Shown piece after piece: positions 1 to 12,068 of a stretch of 64,000 nt of DNA. The stretch comes from Deinandra increscens subsp. villosa (taxonomy: Eukaryota; Streptophyta; Magnoliopsida; Asterales; Asteraceae), in the NCBI GenBank assembly GCA_039602395.1, contig JBCNJP010000006.1, positions 59,642,429 to 59,706,428 on the forward strand, written 5' to 3'. The notes under the pieces are model-generated. The model did no database searches. It had not been told where the DNA came from and saw only the letters and a list, made by a program, of their open reading frames with translations. A program made the position numbers and the translations under genes. Numbering within the stretch: position 1 is the stretch's first letter; the number at the start of each line of letters is the position of its first letter.

Positions 1-932
1 CACAACCACACATATAATACACAGTTATACTTCCAAATCATGCAAATAACGAATGATGCAAATAAATGACCAAAAGGAAGTAAAGGAGTAGATGCTAGAA
101 ATAGAAAATGAGTTCATTTAGAGGCACCAGAATCTCCATTTTGGCATCGCACAATTTACAAAAAGTGCTAACCTTTACCATCCTACTTTAAACTAGTTAT
201 GTACCATTCTGTCATCAAGTCCAGTTCTCAAATCAACAACTATCCGAGAAAAGGTCGCTCAGGGAAATCTTCGTGTGCAATTCATACAGACAAATGACCA
301 AATTGCTAGTATCTTTATAGAGTTGTTGCCAATCCATATGTTTCTATCCTTACTATCCAAGCTACATGTCCTTCCTCGTCCTTAGCTTGCAATATTATAA
401 GGTATTACGTGTAGTATATACTTTTTTTACATAGCCTTTATCTACAATTTATGGTTAACTTCCTGCTAGTGGATTATCGCCTTTGAACATTGTACAGAAA
501 GCATACAAAATTCTAAAACAACAAAAACTTCATCAAAATTGCTTAGATCAAAGCCTACAATCCCCTGTTCCATATTCCATAATCTACAAACCTGCTTAGA
601 TGACAAATTCACCTTTACATCAAATCAAATATAGCTCTAAGAAGCCAATATAAAGCATGGTAAGAATTAAGAAGTAAAAAACCAGTTGGAAGAAATAAAC
701 CTAATCCGATAATTTAGGGTTAAGTCAACAGTAAATCAAGTCACAAATTCACAATAAACCAAAATTCATCACAGAAACATGCTTATTTAACTCCGATTTG
801 TCTAGTCAAGCAATCAAATAAGTTAGAAAAATCAGATCTCCAGCAACCAATCATGATTCTCGATTAAGTACATCAACTGAATTCCAATAAACGATTTGTC
901 AATTAATTAATCAGTTAATTAGTTAATAATAC
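1..932 (-). other. Intron 1 of PDAT1-like gene (partial)
   Basis: The sequence is AT-rich and has no long open frame. It begins with a GT donor (932-931 on the minus strand) directly after the coding part of exon 1. I found no match to the second PDAT exon here, so the intron is at least 932 bp and the rest of the gene lies left of the window. Confidence 0.7.
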
Positions 933-1360
933 CTCTTATAAACTTCACCGAACGTGCCGCCCCAAAGCCGTTTCCGGAACAATCCATCCATACACTGATG
1001 CCCCTCCCACAGCTCAAGTCCACCGGTCACAATCCCGGGCACAAACACCACCGGATGCTTCGCCTTCAACCCGTCCTTCAAACATTTCACACCTGGAGGA
1101 TCCGGAAACGGTCCGGAGATCGCTTCCGTCACAAACTGCGGGAACGACGCCGGCATCGCATTGTAGAGAAACAACAGTAACCACCACACCGAGCATACGC
1201 AACCGATAAACCAACAGCAGTTATCAACGCACGAATAGTTCTTCTTTCCTGACTTTTTCAATGCTTTCTGTTCCTTATCGTCGTCTTCGTCAGGTTTCGG
1301 ATCCGGATTCTGCTGCTGAATTTCGTCTTCTGGTTGCTTCCTTCTTCGAATCAACGCCAT
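933..1360 (-). CDS. PDAT1: Phospholipid:diacylglycerol acyltransferase 1-like, exon 1 (partial gene)
   Basis: PDAT moves an acyl group from the sn-2 position of a phospholipid to diacylglycerol, making triacylglycerol at the endoplasmic reticulum. The exon encodes about 142 residues from an ATG at 1360. A basic, acidic-rich hydrophilic N-terminus (residues 1-45, with RRRK near the start) precedes one membrane segment (about 48-68, containing CCWFIGCVC and WWLLLFLYNAM). The conserved start of the lumenal lecithin:cholesterol acyltransferase-like domain follows, with HPVVFVPGIVTGGLELWEG and then LFRKRLWGGTFGEVYKR. The open frame continues a few codons beyond this, but a consensus donor (AG|GTATTA) ends the exon at 933 in phase 2, just after the family-conserved VYKR. 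The catalytic Ser-Asp-His exons are outside the window. The TM position and exon boundary match plant PDAT1, so identity is well supported; whether the locus is functional cannot be judged. Confidence 0.92.
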
Positions 1361-1700
1361 TAGTTACTACTTACTATTTGACTTCGAATCAATCAATTAG
1401 CGAATCGATTGAGATGAGAATCGTGAGTTGTGGAGGTGAAGATGCTGACGTAAGCGACGCCGGATTGGGTGGCCGGCGGTCGCGGAGGGGAGTGGTGGTG
1501 GTGGCGGCGAAGACATTGGGTGAGGAAATGTGTGGAGGATTTAGTAGGATTGATTGGGCGCTGGGTTGAACGGGGGGCTCTGTCGTGGGTCCGGAATGGG
1601 TGTTATATTTTATTATTATTTTATCTTTTCATTAGAAAACTTTGCACGGCTCTCAATAATATTTATTTCCATTTTTTTTTTCACATTATTTGACGGAGTA
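1361..1700 (-). promoter_or_regulatory. 5' UTR and probable core promoter of PDAT1-like gene
   Basis: This is the region upstream of the ATG at 1360. It includes a GGTGGTGG/GGCGGCG-rich stretch (about 1465-1515) typical of a transcribed leader, then becomes very AT-rich from about 1606. An ATATAA-like element on the minus strand lies near 1607-1615, but its placement relative to a start site is a guess. Confidence 0.4.
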
Positions 1701-2525
1701 GATTTCTTTTAATGTTTGGTTCAAATCTAACTTACACATGAAATATAGAATATTATAAAGATAGAGCTAGAGGTTTTATTATAATGGTTTTTTGGCCGTG
1801 GGTTTCCTCTGAGATGTATGTGTAACACAAAGAGTTATGATTATTCGTACGGACTGTGGTCACATCGTGTCGTGGATAACTTCGTTTGTCATGATGAAAC
1901 ATTCGGGTAACAAGATGTTTGCAGTTCAAAAAAAAGTTATTTCCATTTTTAGAGCTCACAGTAGAGTTCTCATAATCATAAACATATAAGTGTAAACCCT
2001 AAAATTTAAGGTTTAGTTGTGATTAGATGAGAGATAAAATGTTTAGTAAATCCGCATATTTGATAAAAAAATATTAATTTGCTAAAATTTGAGGTTTGGT
2101 TGTGAATGAAAGAGAGTGGTGATGATAAATGTATAAAACATGTTGTTTAATTGTGGTTGACACTGGTTGTAAGTGAAAGAGATAGAAAAATAATAATAAT
2201 AAAAGTATAAATTATAAGGATGAGGATGGAAAAAACTAGTATGAATGCTCTTATTTTTGTATTACAACAAATAACCACAAACCGGTTAAATTTTATGTTA
2301 GATATATTTTTTGTGTTTATTTCTAGGTATAACGCAACAATGCTATGTAAACAAAAAACTGAAGGAATCAACGAGTAATTGTCTCAATGGTATCTGGGTG
2401 ATGGTTGAGTTTCTGACTGAGAGGTCAAATGTTTAATCCTCACAGATAGTTTTCTAACAGTGACTCAGTTTTCCCCTGAACTGGTGTCATGGTTGACTGT
2501 AGGGCAGATGTACAAGCTTCCTTAT
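1701..2525. other. No gene seen
   Basis: AT-rich intergenic sequence. Short open frames on either strand have no recognisable domains. The stretch ends at the target duplication of the hAT element. Confidence 0.6.
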
Positions 2526-2533
2526 AGAATACG

Positions 2534-3681
2534 CAGGGGCGGATCTAAAAAAAAATTAAGGGGTAGCGTTCAATTTTTTTTAGCAGGACTAACGTGGATT
2601 TCGGGGCAGCGTCCCCGAGAGAAGCTTTTTAATTTTGAACAAAAGTTCTTCATTAAGAATGCATTGGAGTTTTCATTCCGAAAATGCGTTAAGTTAAATT
2701 TGAGGGGCCAAAATGTGTCAGTTTCCAAAGGTCAATTTGTTTTATCACCCCCTATACTTACAAGTTCTATTTTAAAAATGCATAAACTTATTAGTTGTTC
2801 TGTTTTATGTAATTAACGGGCTTTTAATCATATTTTAATGTCGGGACTTAAATAAAAAGCAAAAAAAGTTCGAGGGGCAATGTAAAATGTTTTGAACAAA
2901 AGTCTTTTATTAAAAATGCATTAGAATTTTCATTCCAAAAATCTATTAAGTTAAATTTGAGGGGCCAAAATGTGTCAGTTTCCAAATGTCGATTTGTTTT
3001 ACTTCACCCCCTATATATACAAGTTCTATTTTAAAAATGCATAACTGTTTTATGTAATTAACGGGGTTTTATTCATATTTTAATGTCGATATTTAAATAA
3101 AAAGCAAAAAAAATTCGAGGGGCAGTGTAAAATATTTTCAGGCAGTGACGAAATCATAATTTTTTAATCGGAAGGCTACAATAGAAATTTATTTTATATT
3201 CAAAAGTGTACCTTGATTATTTTTAATATCTTAAGGTGAAATTAAACAAACCAAAATTAAAGTATTTAAGAAAATATAGAGAAATTAAGTTAATATATAG
3301 ACTTTCATAATACAATATTAATCTATCAATAGGTTACTAGGCTGACAAGTCCTTTCTTTATTTCCCATAAACTAAAGAATATAAAATATTATTTGATTTT
3401 AAAGGTCATCTTTTTCATTTTGCTAAACAAACCTACCGTCGCCAAAGTTGCAGGTTCCCCTGCCGACCACCGGGAATTTTTCGGAATTCCATTTTCTCGT
3501 GTTTTTCTATCTACCATTCTCTAGTTTCTTTCCATAACAAATTAAGGGGTAGCGAAAATTTCGTTTCAGGGGTCGCGAAATACCGAAAACGTAAAAAGAT
3601 AAAAAAAAAAAAGTACCACATCGCGTTAAAAGTTCAGGGGTAGCGGGCGCTACCCCTCCTCTCTATCTAAGTCCGCCTCTG
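2534..3681. mobile_element. Non-autonomous hAT-type DNA transposon
   Basis: The left end starts CAGGGGCGGATCTA and the right end, read inward on the minus strand, is CAGAGGCGGACTTAG, giving imperfect terminal inverted repeats of about 14 bp. An exact 8-bp target duplication, AGAATACG, flanks it at 2526-2533 and 3682-3689, which is the hAT signature. The 1,148-bp element has no transposase. Just inside each end it carries a GGGGTAGCG word. The interior holds a diverged internal duplication (2633-3135). Confidence 0.85.
2633..3135 (+). repeat. Diverged tandem duplication inside hAT element (two units, period about 257 bp)
   Basis: Unit 1 starts at 2633 and unit 2 at about 2890. Both begin with TTTTGAACAAAAGT and share a block reading GAGGGGCCAAAATGTGTCAG followed by a TTTCCAAA word. 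The units differ by scattered substitutions and small indels, so the duplication is old. Confidence 0.75.
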
Positions 3682-3912
3682 AGAATACGTGCCAGTCACT
3701 GTCACCCCAGTATTGAAAATAATCGGATGGATGGGTAATACCCTGTTAGTGATCTGATAGAATACGTGTCAGTCACTGTCACCCCAGGAATGAAAATAAT
3801 CGGATGGATGGGTAATACCCCGTCAGTGATCTAATAGAATACGTGTCAGTCACAGTCACTCCAGGAATAAAAATAATCGGATGGGTGGATAATACCCCGT
3901 CAGTGATTTGAA
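3682..3912 (+). repeat. 77-bp tandem repeat, three units
   Basis: Units start at 3682, 3759 and 3836, each with AGAATACGTG followed by a CAGTCAC word and an internal GGATGGATGGGTAATACC-like block. The first eight bases of unit 1 are also the target duplication of the hAT element, so the transposon landed exactly at the beginning of a unit. Confidence 0.85.
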
Positions 3913-5024
3913 ATAAGTGTTAAAAAGAACTGAAGGAAAAAAATGTGATGAGTAAAGAAAACGGAAGGAAAAAAATATGTAATGACGAAAGGATTAAAGT
4001 ATGTTTTGGTAAGGAAAAAAAAATATTACCGTTAAGAAAAACGTGTATTGATTTTGTTTGGAAACAAAATGAGATTTGAAGGTTGAAACGTGGCTTCTGG
4101 ATACCCCATAGTCAATATGGGACCGCGGATCTCTGTTTTCGAAAACGACAATAGAGCATTGGATTTTTCTAGTATATTTTTGTGAAGTGCTCCAAAATTT
4201 GACCATTTAACTAAACCACCTTAAAAGAAAAAGTAGAATTACACGTAAAACGCGTGGAAAGTTACAGTTATATAGTACGATTATTTATTTATTAATTATA
4301 TTATATTTTATAACCGATGGATCATTAACAACTATGTGTCCACCCGGTCATCTTTATTTTTCAAGTATATTTTATTATATTTATAACAAATGAATTTGGA
4401 TCACAAAAGAAAACCAATTGAATCGGATCGGTTTAACCGGCAAAAATCAGTCAAACTCGGCCAATTCGAATTTCATTAAAAACCGTGAAGAACCGGACAT
4501 AAAAAACAGAAGACCCCCAAAAAATCCGGTCAAACCGGCCGGTTCGGACTGGTTTTTAAAACAATGCTGAAGTCTGAAGACCACTCTCAGAAGGACCCCC
4601 CCCCCCCCCCGCCGCACCAACTTGAATACCATATTTTTTGTCACAAGTGAGACTTAAACCAAGACCTCCCCATTTTAAACACAAATAAGCTTAATCGTTT
4701 CTATCTTTTTAAATGGGTTTGACACGTTTGGATTTCTAATCAAGCGCTGCAAGCGATTACAACAATCGAGATTATCAAAAATCAACCCCTTCGGCCACGA
4801 GCAAGCAACCTCACTCTCAATTTCTAGACCCTATAAATAGGTATGTTGTGACTTGTGAGTTATATATATTTACAGCATTGACATCTCATTTGCATCTTTA
4901 TCATTATAATCTAACTAAAACTTGGATTTATCAATAAAAGTTGTTTATCTTTTATAAACCTCTCACTGCTTATATCATATGTCTATCCTTATTCAATTAT
5001 ATAGTACCGGTTTATTTTGTTTTA
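3913..5024. other. No gene seen; AACCGG-rich patch and C15 tract
   Basis: No coding region is recognised. 4425-4560 is rich in AACCGG/CCGGTT words such as CCGGTCAAACCGGCCGG and may be an old transposon end. A run of 15 C lies at 4596-4610. Confidence 0.5.
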
Positions 5025-6167
5025 GAAAAAATGGATATAAATAATCCTAACTATTGCCTATTGGCCGACAATAATCCAAACTACATTTTTGTCCTACAAC
5101 AGTCAGAACTATTCACCCTGTTTTTTTTAATAATCTTTCCGTTAAAAATTTTAACACCGTTAGTAAATGCTGACGTGGATTCATAATAATCAGATTGAGG
5201 GGGGTAATTTATAAATTTCTAAACCTAAAGGTTCATTTTGTCATTTTACTAATTATAAAAATTTTGTCAAAAATCCCCACCTACCCACCCTCTTTTTCGT
5301 CGACTGAACCAAACACCTTCATTTTCCGGCTCTCTCTCGTATTTCCAGCGACTACATCCTTCCGACGGTAACATCCCTCCGGCGACTCACATCAGGTATG
5401 ACTGGCTCCATCATCACTCTTCGATTACAACCTGTGATTCCTTCACGATAACCCTCATCCAACGGTTCAGATTACTCTTCGATTACAATCGGAAGGGTTT
5501 CTCGCAAAATTGTAACAAGCTACCACCGTGGCCGAAATAAAGAGAAAAGAAAGAAAGGAGAAGAGAAGGGAGTCGGCCCTCTGCCATCAATCTCTGGTCG
5601 TTCTCCGACTACTCCACCAACCGGCGAACCTGCAGCGACCTCCAGCCTAGCTCCGACTACCTCTGCTCTTCTCCTTGTTTTTTTCTGGTACGCGAACAAC
5701 CTTATAGGATCGGCGGCGGTTAGGTTTTTCATTTCATTTGTTTGATTTTAAGTGGGTTGTGACGTTATTCTTACAGATTCGAATGGAATGAGATCACTGC
5801 AAGGGGGTCCGGTTTTGTTGAACTTGGATAGTCGTTGGATGGTGGTGACCGACCGGATTAGTGAGGTTGATGGTGGTGACCGCCGGATTAGGTGTTGGTG
5901 GTGGAGGTTTTTAGAAATGAACCCTTGGGGTTTTGAAATTCTCATATTAGGTTTAGAAGTTCACAAACATGACAAAATGAACCCTTAGGTTTAGATTTTT
6001 ACATATTAGGAATCTACGTCGTCATTTACTAATGGTGTTAGTTTTTTTAACGGAAAGATTATTAGAAAAAATAGGGTGAATAGTTCTGACTGTTGTAGGA
6101 CAAAAATGTAGTTTGGATTATTACCGGCCAATAGACAATAGTTAGGTTTATCTATATCCATTTTTCC
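5025..6167. mobile_element. Long-TIR (MULE-like) non-autonomous DNA element with gene-like core
   Basis: Two inverted copies of about 200-230 bp bound the element: 5025 to about 5255, and about 5965 to 6167. Their outer ends read (G)GAAAAA(A)TGGATATA. Each contains the inverted-matching words GTCCTACAACAGTCAGAACT, AATAATCTTTCCGTTAAAAA and AACCTAA(A/G)GGTTCATTTTG. TIRs of this length are typical of Mutator-like elements. Possible T-rich target duplications flank the ends but are not convincing. The core (about 5280-5960) is GC-richer than its surroundings, has a CT-rich leader-like stretch, a CATCAG|GTATG splice-like site near 5395 and short open frames in both directions, as expected if a host gene piece had been captured. 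No transposase is present. Confidence 0.65.
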
Positions 6168-6196
6168 TTTTGTTTTTATATTTTTTCCCCATTTTT

Positions 6197-6559
6197 TCAC
6201 TAATAATACTATTAAACACAAGTTTTTAAAGTACAAATGTCATTTTTTAAAGTGTGCCACATAGGATAAATCCTATGTGTCAATTTGTGAGATTTTTAAA
6301 TTAAATAATTCAATAAAAAGTTAAATTCTTTTCACATAAAAACTATCCATATATATATTTATTTTTAAAATAACATAACTTTAATTCATTATATCTCTTT
6401 TATTTCTCTACAAAAATTCGATCCGTAAATTGCTTTGGATTCGTGACATAAAACCCAACAAAACTAGATCCATATTGCTTAGGTTTAATCAACGAATGAT
6501 GGTGAACAAATCATAAAATAAAGTCACATCCTCGGGTATTTACCCGGATTACTGACTAG
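6197..6559 (+). mobile_element. Short non-autonomous Helitron, copy 1
   Basis: The 3' terminus has a perfect 6-bp hairpin CGGGTA-TT-TACCCG (6533-6546), nine bases, then CTAG (6556-6559) followed by T, the Helitron ending. Its body (CGATCCGTAAATTGCTTTGG, GATCCATATTGCTTAGG) matches the 3' part of the longer Helitron ending at 11551 and the copy starting at 11683. The 5' end (TC at 6197) is inferred from alignment to those copies and does not sit after an A, so it is less certain. Confidence 0.6.
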
Positions 6560-6796
6560 TAAAAATATAAAGAATACGCATTGGAGAATGAAAAATAAGT
6601 CCTCAAATTTAAGAATTTTCTGTAACTTCCCCAAGAAAGAAAAAAATTGAGGTTGAAAATGGGAATAGAGATTGAAATAGAAGGATAATTTTTTTTTTAA
6701 TCATTTCTATCTTTAAAGATAGCTCATGTGTTTAATAACGAAAAGTTGAAATTGGTTGATAAATGAAAGTAGCCCATATTCGAGATTAAGCAAAAA

Positions 6797-9700
6797 TCTA
6801 TCTGTCTATCTATATAATAAACATGGGTTTTTAAAATCTATGTACAATTTTAGGTGTATCACATTGGATTAGGTTTACTTGTCAATTCCTCATAATTTAT
6901 AATTAAAAAATTACACAAAATCAAATTCTTTCCATAAAAAAATTATCCATATTTTTGTTTATAACAAGATGTTTCGATCGGCGCTTCGCGCCCGATGTGG
7001 TTGGATGGCAAGTCATTGAAGCACCGCTTGAACTTCCAGCCATCTTCATGGAATCGCTACTTTGAATTTTCAATGAGAAAGTTACTACGGAACAAAGACC
7101 TTAAAAAGTTGCAATCGAAAGCAAGTCTTCACACAAATCACCTGTTACAAAGGGAAAAATTTATGAAATCATGAAACAATAGAAGAGTAATGAAAACCAA
7201 AACCTAATATTAGTTCCATTAGCCGTCTCACATAAAGAAAAATATAACAGCATCAACTAAAAGGACATAATCAAATTATGAACACATCAAATTACATGAG
7301 ATGATTTTCTAGTAGCCTGCGATAGCAAATGCAGAAGGTAATATAAATTCTGGCAATTAAAACAAACACATTTATAACCTATATATATACAAATAATTTA
7401 GTGTAGTTTATGGGCTTCTGTGATACCAAAAAAAATAAGCATCATTAGGAAAAAAATCCATAAAATACATAAGCAAAAAAAAATAAGCATCTATAAAAAC
7501 ATTTTGTAGTATCCACTGAAATGATCACATTAACATAAGCAACATTGAGGAATAATTTTAATGAATTAGATTAAGGAAATGGTGGCATACCTATTCTCTT
7601 TTGACCGTTTCATCTTCAAGTTCATGTGCAGGTCTAGTAAAATGAAATTCACACAGCTATGGCCGATAGAATATAGCAGTAACGAACAAAAGTGCATTGA
7701 ATATCAAATCGGTGATGCTAAGGTTGCCTTTCTAAAAACTGAAACAGAGATTCATCAACTAAGAAGAAAGATAAAACAGAGAAAAAAGAGGCAAAAGAGA
7801 ATAAGGCTAAGTTACTATGTCAACAATAGAAATATCAACAACCTAATTAGATCACAAAACATATGCATACGAACGAAATTGAACAAAACATCATCTAAGT
7901 TGGGCACATCCACAGACACACAAACGGGCTGAAAACGGGAAACAATGGTACATTTAGGCAAACTTCTTTGCTGATTAACGCATTTTGAAATTCAATACCA
8001 TGTTAGTAAATACAAATACTCTTCTAGTGGCATTCCGTTTGATGCTGAAGTAATAAAATATGAAAGCAGACCTCTTTAAATGTGACAAAGATCGAAAATG
8101 CACAGGAATGAAGTGATATGATGCATTCAATCATATAGCAAAATTACCTATTAAACTACACATACATGTTTATTTTTTAAACAAACTAAAATATCCTAAA
8201 TTAAAATGGATAGATAGTATTTATAATAGTTCATCCGACTACAGTTGACGTCGATTGTTGAGAATATGCCACAAATGTATAAGCTGAATAAAAGGTAACA
8301 TGCTGAAGAGAAATTTATATGATGTAAAATAAATTAGATGCTCTTACAAATGTGTTCATGTAGATATTTTTGTATGTATAAGCTGAGTAAAAGAAGAGTA
8401 TTGATGTATTAACATACCTGAGATGCTTTAGAAGACAACCAAGCACTGAGCAGCAACCACAACTGAGCACAAAATAAGAACAACTGAAAGCCATAAATCA
8501 AGTAATGTAAGAACCAAAATCATAAACCACTTGTATAATTAGATCATAATCAGATCAATAGGCACTCATATAGCCTTGCACCCCTCCCCAAAGACAACTA
8601 TTTACACATACAATGCAAAGTTTTTTAGTTATGTTGTTCCTATTCTGTAACCATGAAAGCAAAAGAAAAAGTCGCACAACATACATACTCTTACAATCTA
8701 AAAACGCAGAGGTCACCTTAAAACAACATCCAACATACATAATATTGAAAACATCAGTTACGTGTAATGAACCCAAACACTCTACTAATAAATGATATCA
8801 TCATTGTTAATTTACCCATACTCAACACAAAGTTAAAATTTATTATATGAAGGCTGCATCAGTTTGAGTTGAAGAGTCCAAATGTTGAAGATTTTAAACT
8901 TTTAACCTATTATTTCAACTGCAGCTAATAAATTCAAGCATTATTCAAAATTATAAAGTAACTCACATATTCATCTTTATCAATCCTTGCAATTCACTTG
9001 AAGCTGTGCCAGTTTACAAAATCATGACACCAAAGGTAAAAAAGATCAACCAACATGAACGTGGAACAATTTAAAGATCACAAATGAAAGGCATTTGATG
9101 CAACTTCCATTGTATTTACCTTTCGATATGGATGATCACCTCCAATGGCTTGCGTTTTCATGACCTATGGCCTACAAAGCAAATACAACATATAAAAAAA
9201 AGCATAATTATCAAAGTAAAAGAAAAGTGACGTTTAAGTCCCCTAAAAAAGAAAAGATGTATAGTAAATTAGTAAGTTCTCACCACACATGACAGGTGTA
9301 GAGCCAGGCAGAAGAAAACCAAGGCCAAAGAATCAGAAAACATATACCGCATGGCGTTTTGACTGGGCTATACTAATTTTTTACTACATAATTTTTTGTT
9401 TCAACTTCTAAACATCTTTTTTCTGCACAAAGAAGGACCATTAGTTATCTCAGTTTTTAATCTCCTAGGCTAGAGCTTGTACAAAGATGATGGTAAAACT
9501 GGTCTCTTTCATTTCAATGTTGTAACCTATGGTGAATCCATTGCTTATGTGAGGAAGAAACAAATATGGTGAACAGATCATGTTCCACCTGTTTGTATGT
9601 GGTATTTGAGGTACCCTTGATTTGAACGGGCATTTTTTTGTTAATTTTTTCCAAGATCTCATTTACTAATTCATCAGACCATATTTTGTTTATTTTTTGG

Positions 9701-11551
9701 CTTTATAATCTGTCGACACTTTTTTAAACGACATAAGAAGACACCCCTCCCCCAAACCAAAGCAATAATGTAATATCACAAAAAACGAACAAAGAACTCA
9801 TGCTAGTCCCTAAAACACATACATATATACCAGCACACCTACAAAACAGAGGTGTAGAGGCAGACTAAAGAAAACCAACCCCAAAGGAGCACACCAAATA
9901 AATACATAATAAGTAATAAAAGGAAATAACACAGTCATGTTACCTCAAATCACACGAAACAGCTTGCAGTCTTTAACACCAACATCTGCAGACACAAAAG
10001 CATAAGGTGTGAGTAACCATACAAACGCATAGAAAATCTGCGTTGTATCAACATGACGAAAGTAGCAAGAGTGTTGCCCTAATCCGCTCGTCTTCCTCTC
10101 GAGGAACAACACAGAGGATAAGAGTTGCAATTGACTAAACTTGAAGAGCCAATGGCGGCAAGGCGGAATAATGAAACTAAAGGCTTCGGAGAGAGATCCA
10201 ATTCCGTCATGAGGCCGATCCATGCTTTGGACCCAAGAACATCACAAATCGACCCCTAATCAGTACATGTTTTGTCGGTTTAGCTTCCAATCGCCGCCAT
10301 TCAAGGGCGTTGCCACCTGATATGTTCAAAAGGGGTAAAAATGAGAAATTCGTGTTACGAAAGGAGAAAAAATGGAAAATAGTGGTGGTCGGTTCTTACT
10401 TTTTTGTGGGTGTCAAACCCTAGCCGCCTTCTTCGAGCTCCAGTAAATCAAGAACATCTATAGGTAAACACCTTTCACCATTATGACTTCTCTTAGATCT
10501 AACACATGGTGGCTAACGACGTCCTTCTACAGTGCGTAAATGGAAATGTGGGTAATCTTCATCTCTCAGGCAAACACCAAGAAGAATCTTCTCTTAGATC
10601 TAAAACATGGTGGCCTAGAAGAAGTGTAGGTTCTGATGGAAAATAAAGAGATTGAGAAATGAGAGAGATAACGTATGTTGCCAGACAAAGGACAAAGCAG
10701 GTATGGAGAGTCTCAGTTGAGTGAGGGAGTAGGTATGGACTCGTGTGCCTCCTCACGTGTACAAAGAAGAGCCAACGAAAGCAAGTAATCTATGCATCAT
10801 AGATTGTACAAAACGCAATGAGAGTTGCAAATCAAACTTCCTAATATTTTATAAGGAAATAATAGAAAGGCCTGCATCGAGGACTTGTACCAAACGCAAT
10901 AATAATAAAACACATTAAAATAAGCAATATAATATTAGAGTTATATTGATTTAGTAGTTGTATTTTGTTAAGGTTTTAGAATACCACAACTTTTATTCAT
11001 CACATCTTCTTTATTTCTCAACAAAAGTTCGTTCCATATATTGCTTTGGATTCGTGACAGAAAACTTAACAAAACTAGATCCATATTGCTTAGGTTTTGA
11101 TCAACGAATCGGACATTTATTCCAAGACTTTCATTGATTCCAACAGATAAGCGGATTGCTTTCAGATTTCAAAGAAAACAATTTCTAATTTCGGTTTTTT
11201 TGCAATGACCATAAAAAAAACTAATGTCAATCACTGTCTAGAGTTTGATTGTTTTTAAAGAACCCGATATGCTTTTATGGCTAGCTGTACGTTGCTCTAT
11301 TAAGAGTGAAAAGCAAAAAGGGTATTAGAATCTTAATTTTAGATAAAGATGGTCGCCAGACGAATGCAACTAAAAACATTGTATCCAAATCTTTTTTTTT
11401 TACTTGTAAATTTAATACTATTGAATATTTATCGGCTCTTTAGCTTTATGTATTATTCATTTCAATTTTTTTTTCAATTTAGGTTCATCTTTTATTTCGC
11501 ATAATTCTTTTTATATCATAGCCTCAGGTATTTACCCGGGTCACTGACTAG
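6797..11551 (+). mobile_element. Non-autonomous Helitron of about 4.75 kb, copy 2
   Basis: The 5' end is TCTATCTGTCTATC preceded by A (6796). The 3' end has the hairpin-like GGTA-TT-TACC followed by CTAG at 11548-11551 and then T (11552), fitting insertion between A and T. The terminal 600 bp resemble copy 1. No Rep/helicase ORF is visible, so it depends on another element. The interior contains several minus-strand stretches with splice-like borders that could be captured gene pieces. A GC-rich spot near 6970-7000 (CGGCGCTTCGCGCCCG) forms a small hairpin. Pairing of these particular 5' and 3' ends is an inference. Confidence 0.5.
7579..10223 (-). pseudogene. Possible captured gene fragments (exon-like pieces) inside Helitron copy 2
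   Basis: On the minus strand several short segments have an acceptor on one side and a donor on the other. One lies at about 9120-9171 (TTTGTAG before, GGTAAAT after) and contains ATG with an open frame MKTQAIGGDHPYRK. Others are at about 9945-9987 (CTGCAG before, GGTAACA after), near 8420-8470 (TGCTCAG before, GGTATGT after), and near 7590-7635 with codons for HELEDETVKRE. A 92-codon frame starts at 10223. I do not recognise the parent gene, and the pieces do not assemble into one clear frame by eye. They could also be chance. Confidence 0.25.
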
Positions 11552-11679
11552 TTAACTAGTTAACAATAACTTAAATTCTTTTTTTTATTATGGTTAAGCC
11601 TATTTCTTAATCAAAGTTATCACTATGATTACAGTTAGTGTATTGTGATCTCCGTAGAATCGCGGGGACTCCTCACTAG
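11552..11679 (+). mobile_element. 3' terminus of a second, different Helitron (remnant)
   Basis: The sequence ends CTCCGTAGAATCGCGGGG, then ACTCCTCACTAG at 11679 followed by T. This is a GC-rich terminal hairpin-like motif with a CTAG end, distinct from copies 1 and 2. It directly follows copy 2, which may have inserted into it. Confidence 0.35.
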
Positions 11680-11682
11680 TAA

Positions 11683-12068
11683 TCTATCTATCTATACATA
11701 TAATAAACATACGTTTTTGATGTCCAGATGACACAATTTAAGGTGTGTCACCTACGATTAAGCTTATGTGTTATTTTTACATATTTTTGAATTAAAAAAT
11801 TAAGTGTTTTTACAAAAGTTAAGGATCTTATAATTAAAAATAAAATAAATAAATTCTTTCCATATAACAATTATTCATACTTTTTTACAACACCACAACT
11901 TTGACTCATCATATATCTTTCATTTCTCAACGCAAATTCGATCCGTAAATTACTTTGGATTTGTGATAGAAAACCTAACAAAAGTAGATCTATATTGCTT
12001 AGGTTTCGATCAACGAATGATGGTGAACGAATCAACAAACAAAGTCGCGACTTTCTTAGCCCACCCAT
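11683..12068 (+). mobile_element. 5' portion of Helitron copy 3
   Basis: It begins TCTATCTATCTATACATATA after an A. It shares with copies 1 and 2 the words ATAATAAACAT, CGATCCGTAAATTACTTTGG and TTGCTTAGGTTTCGATCAACG. I could not find a matching hairpin-CTAG 3' end, so the right boundary is only where similarity fades. Confidence 0.5.

Noticed and set aside
1014..1214. Open frames overlapping PDAT1 exon 1 in other frames
   Set aside because: Shadow frames of a well-conserved coding exon.
4596..4610. C15, and similar G/C runs at 17307-17321, 21665-21676 and 45942-45961, as regulatory G-quadruplex sites
   Set aside because: Single homopolymers in repeat-rich DNA are common slippage products. 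Nothing nearby points to a regulatory role.
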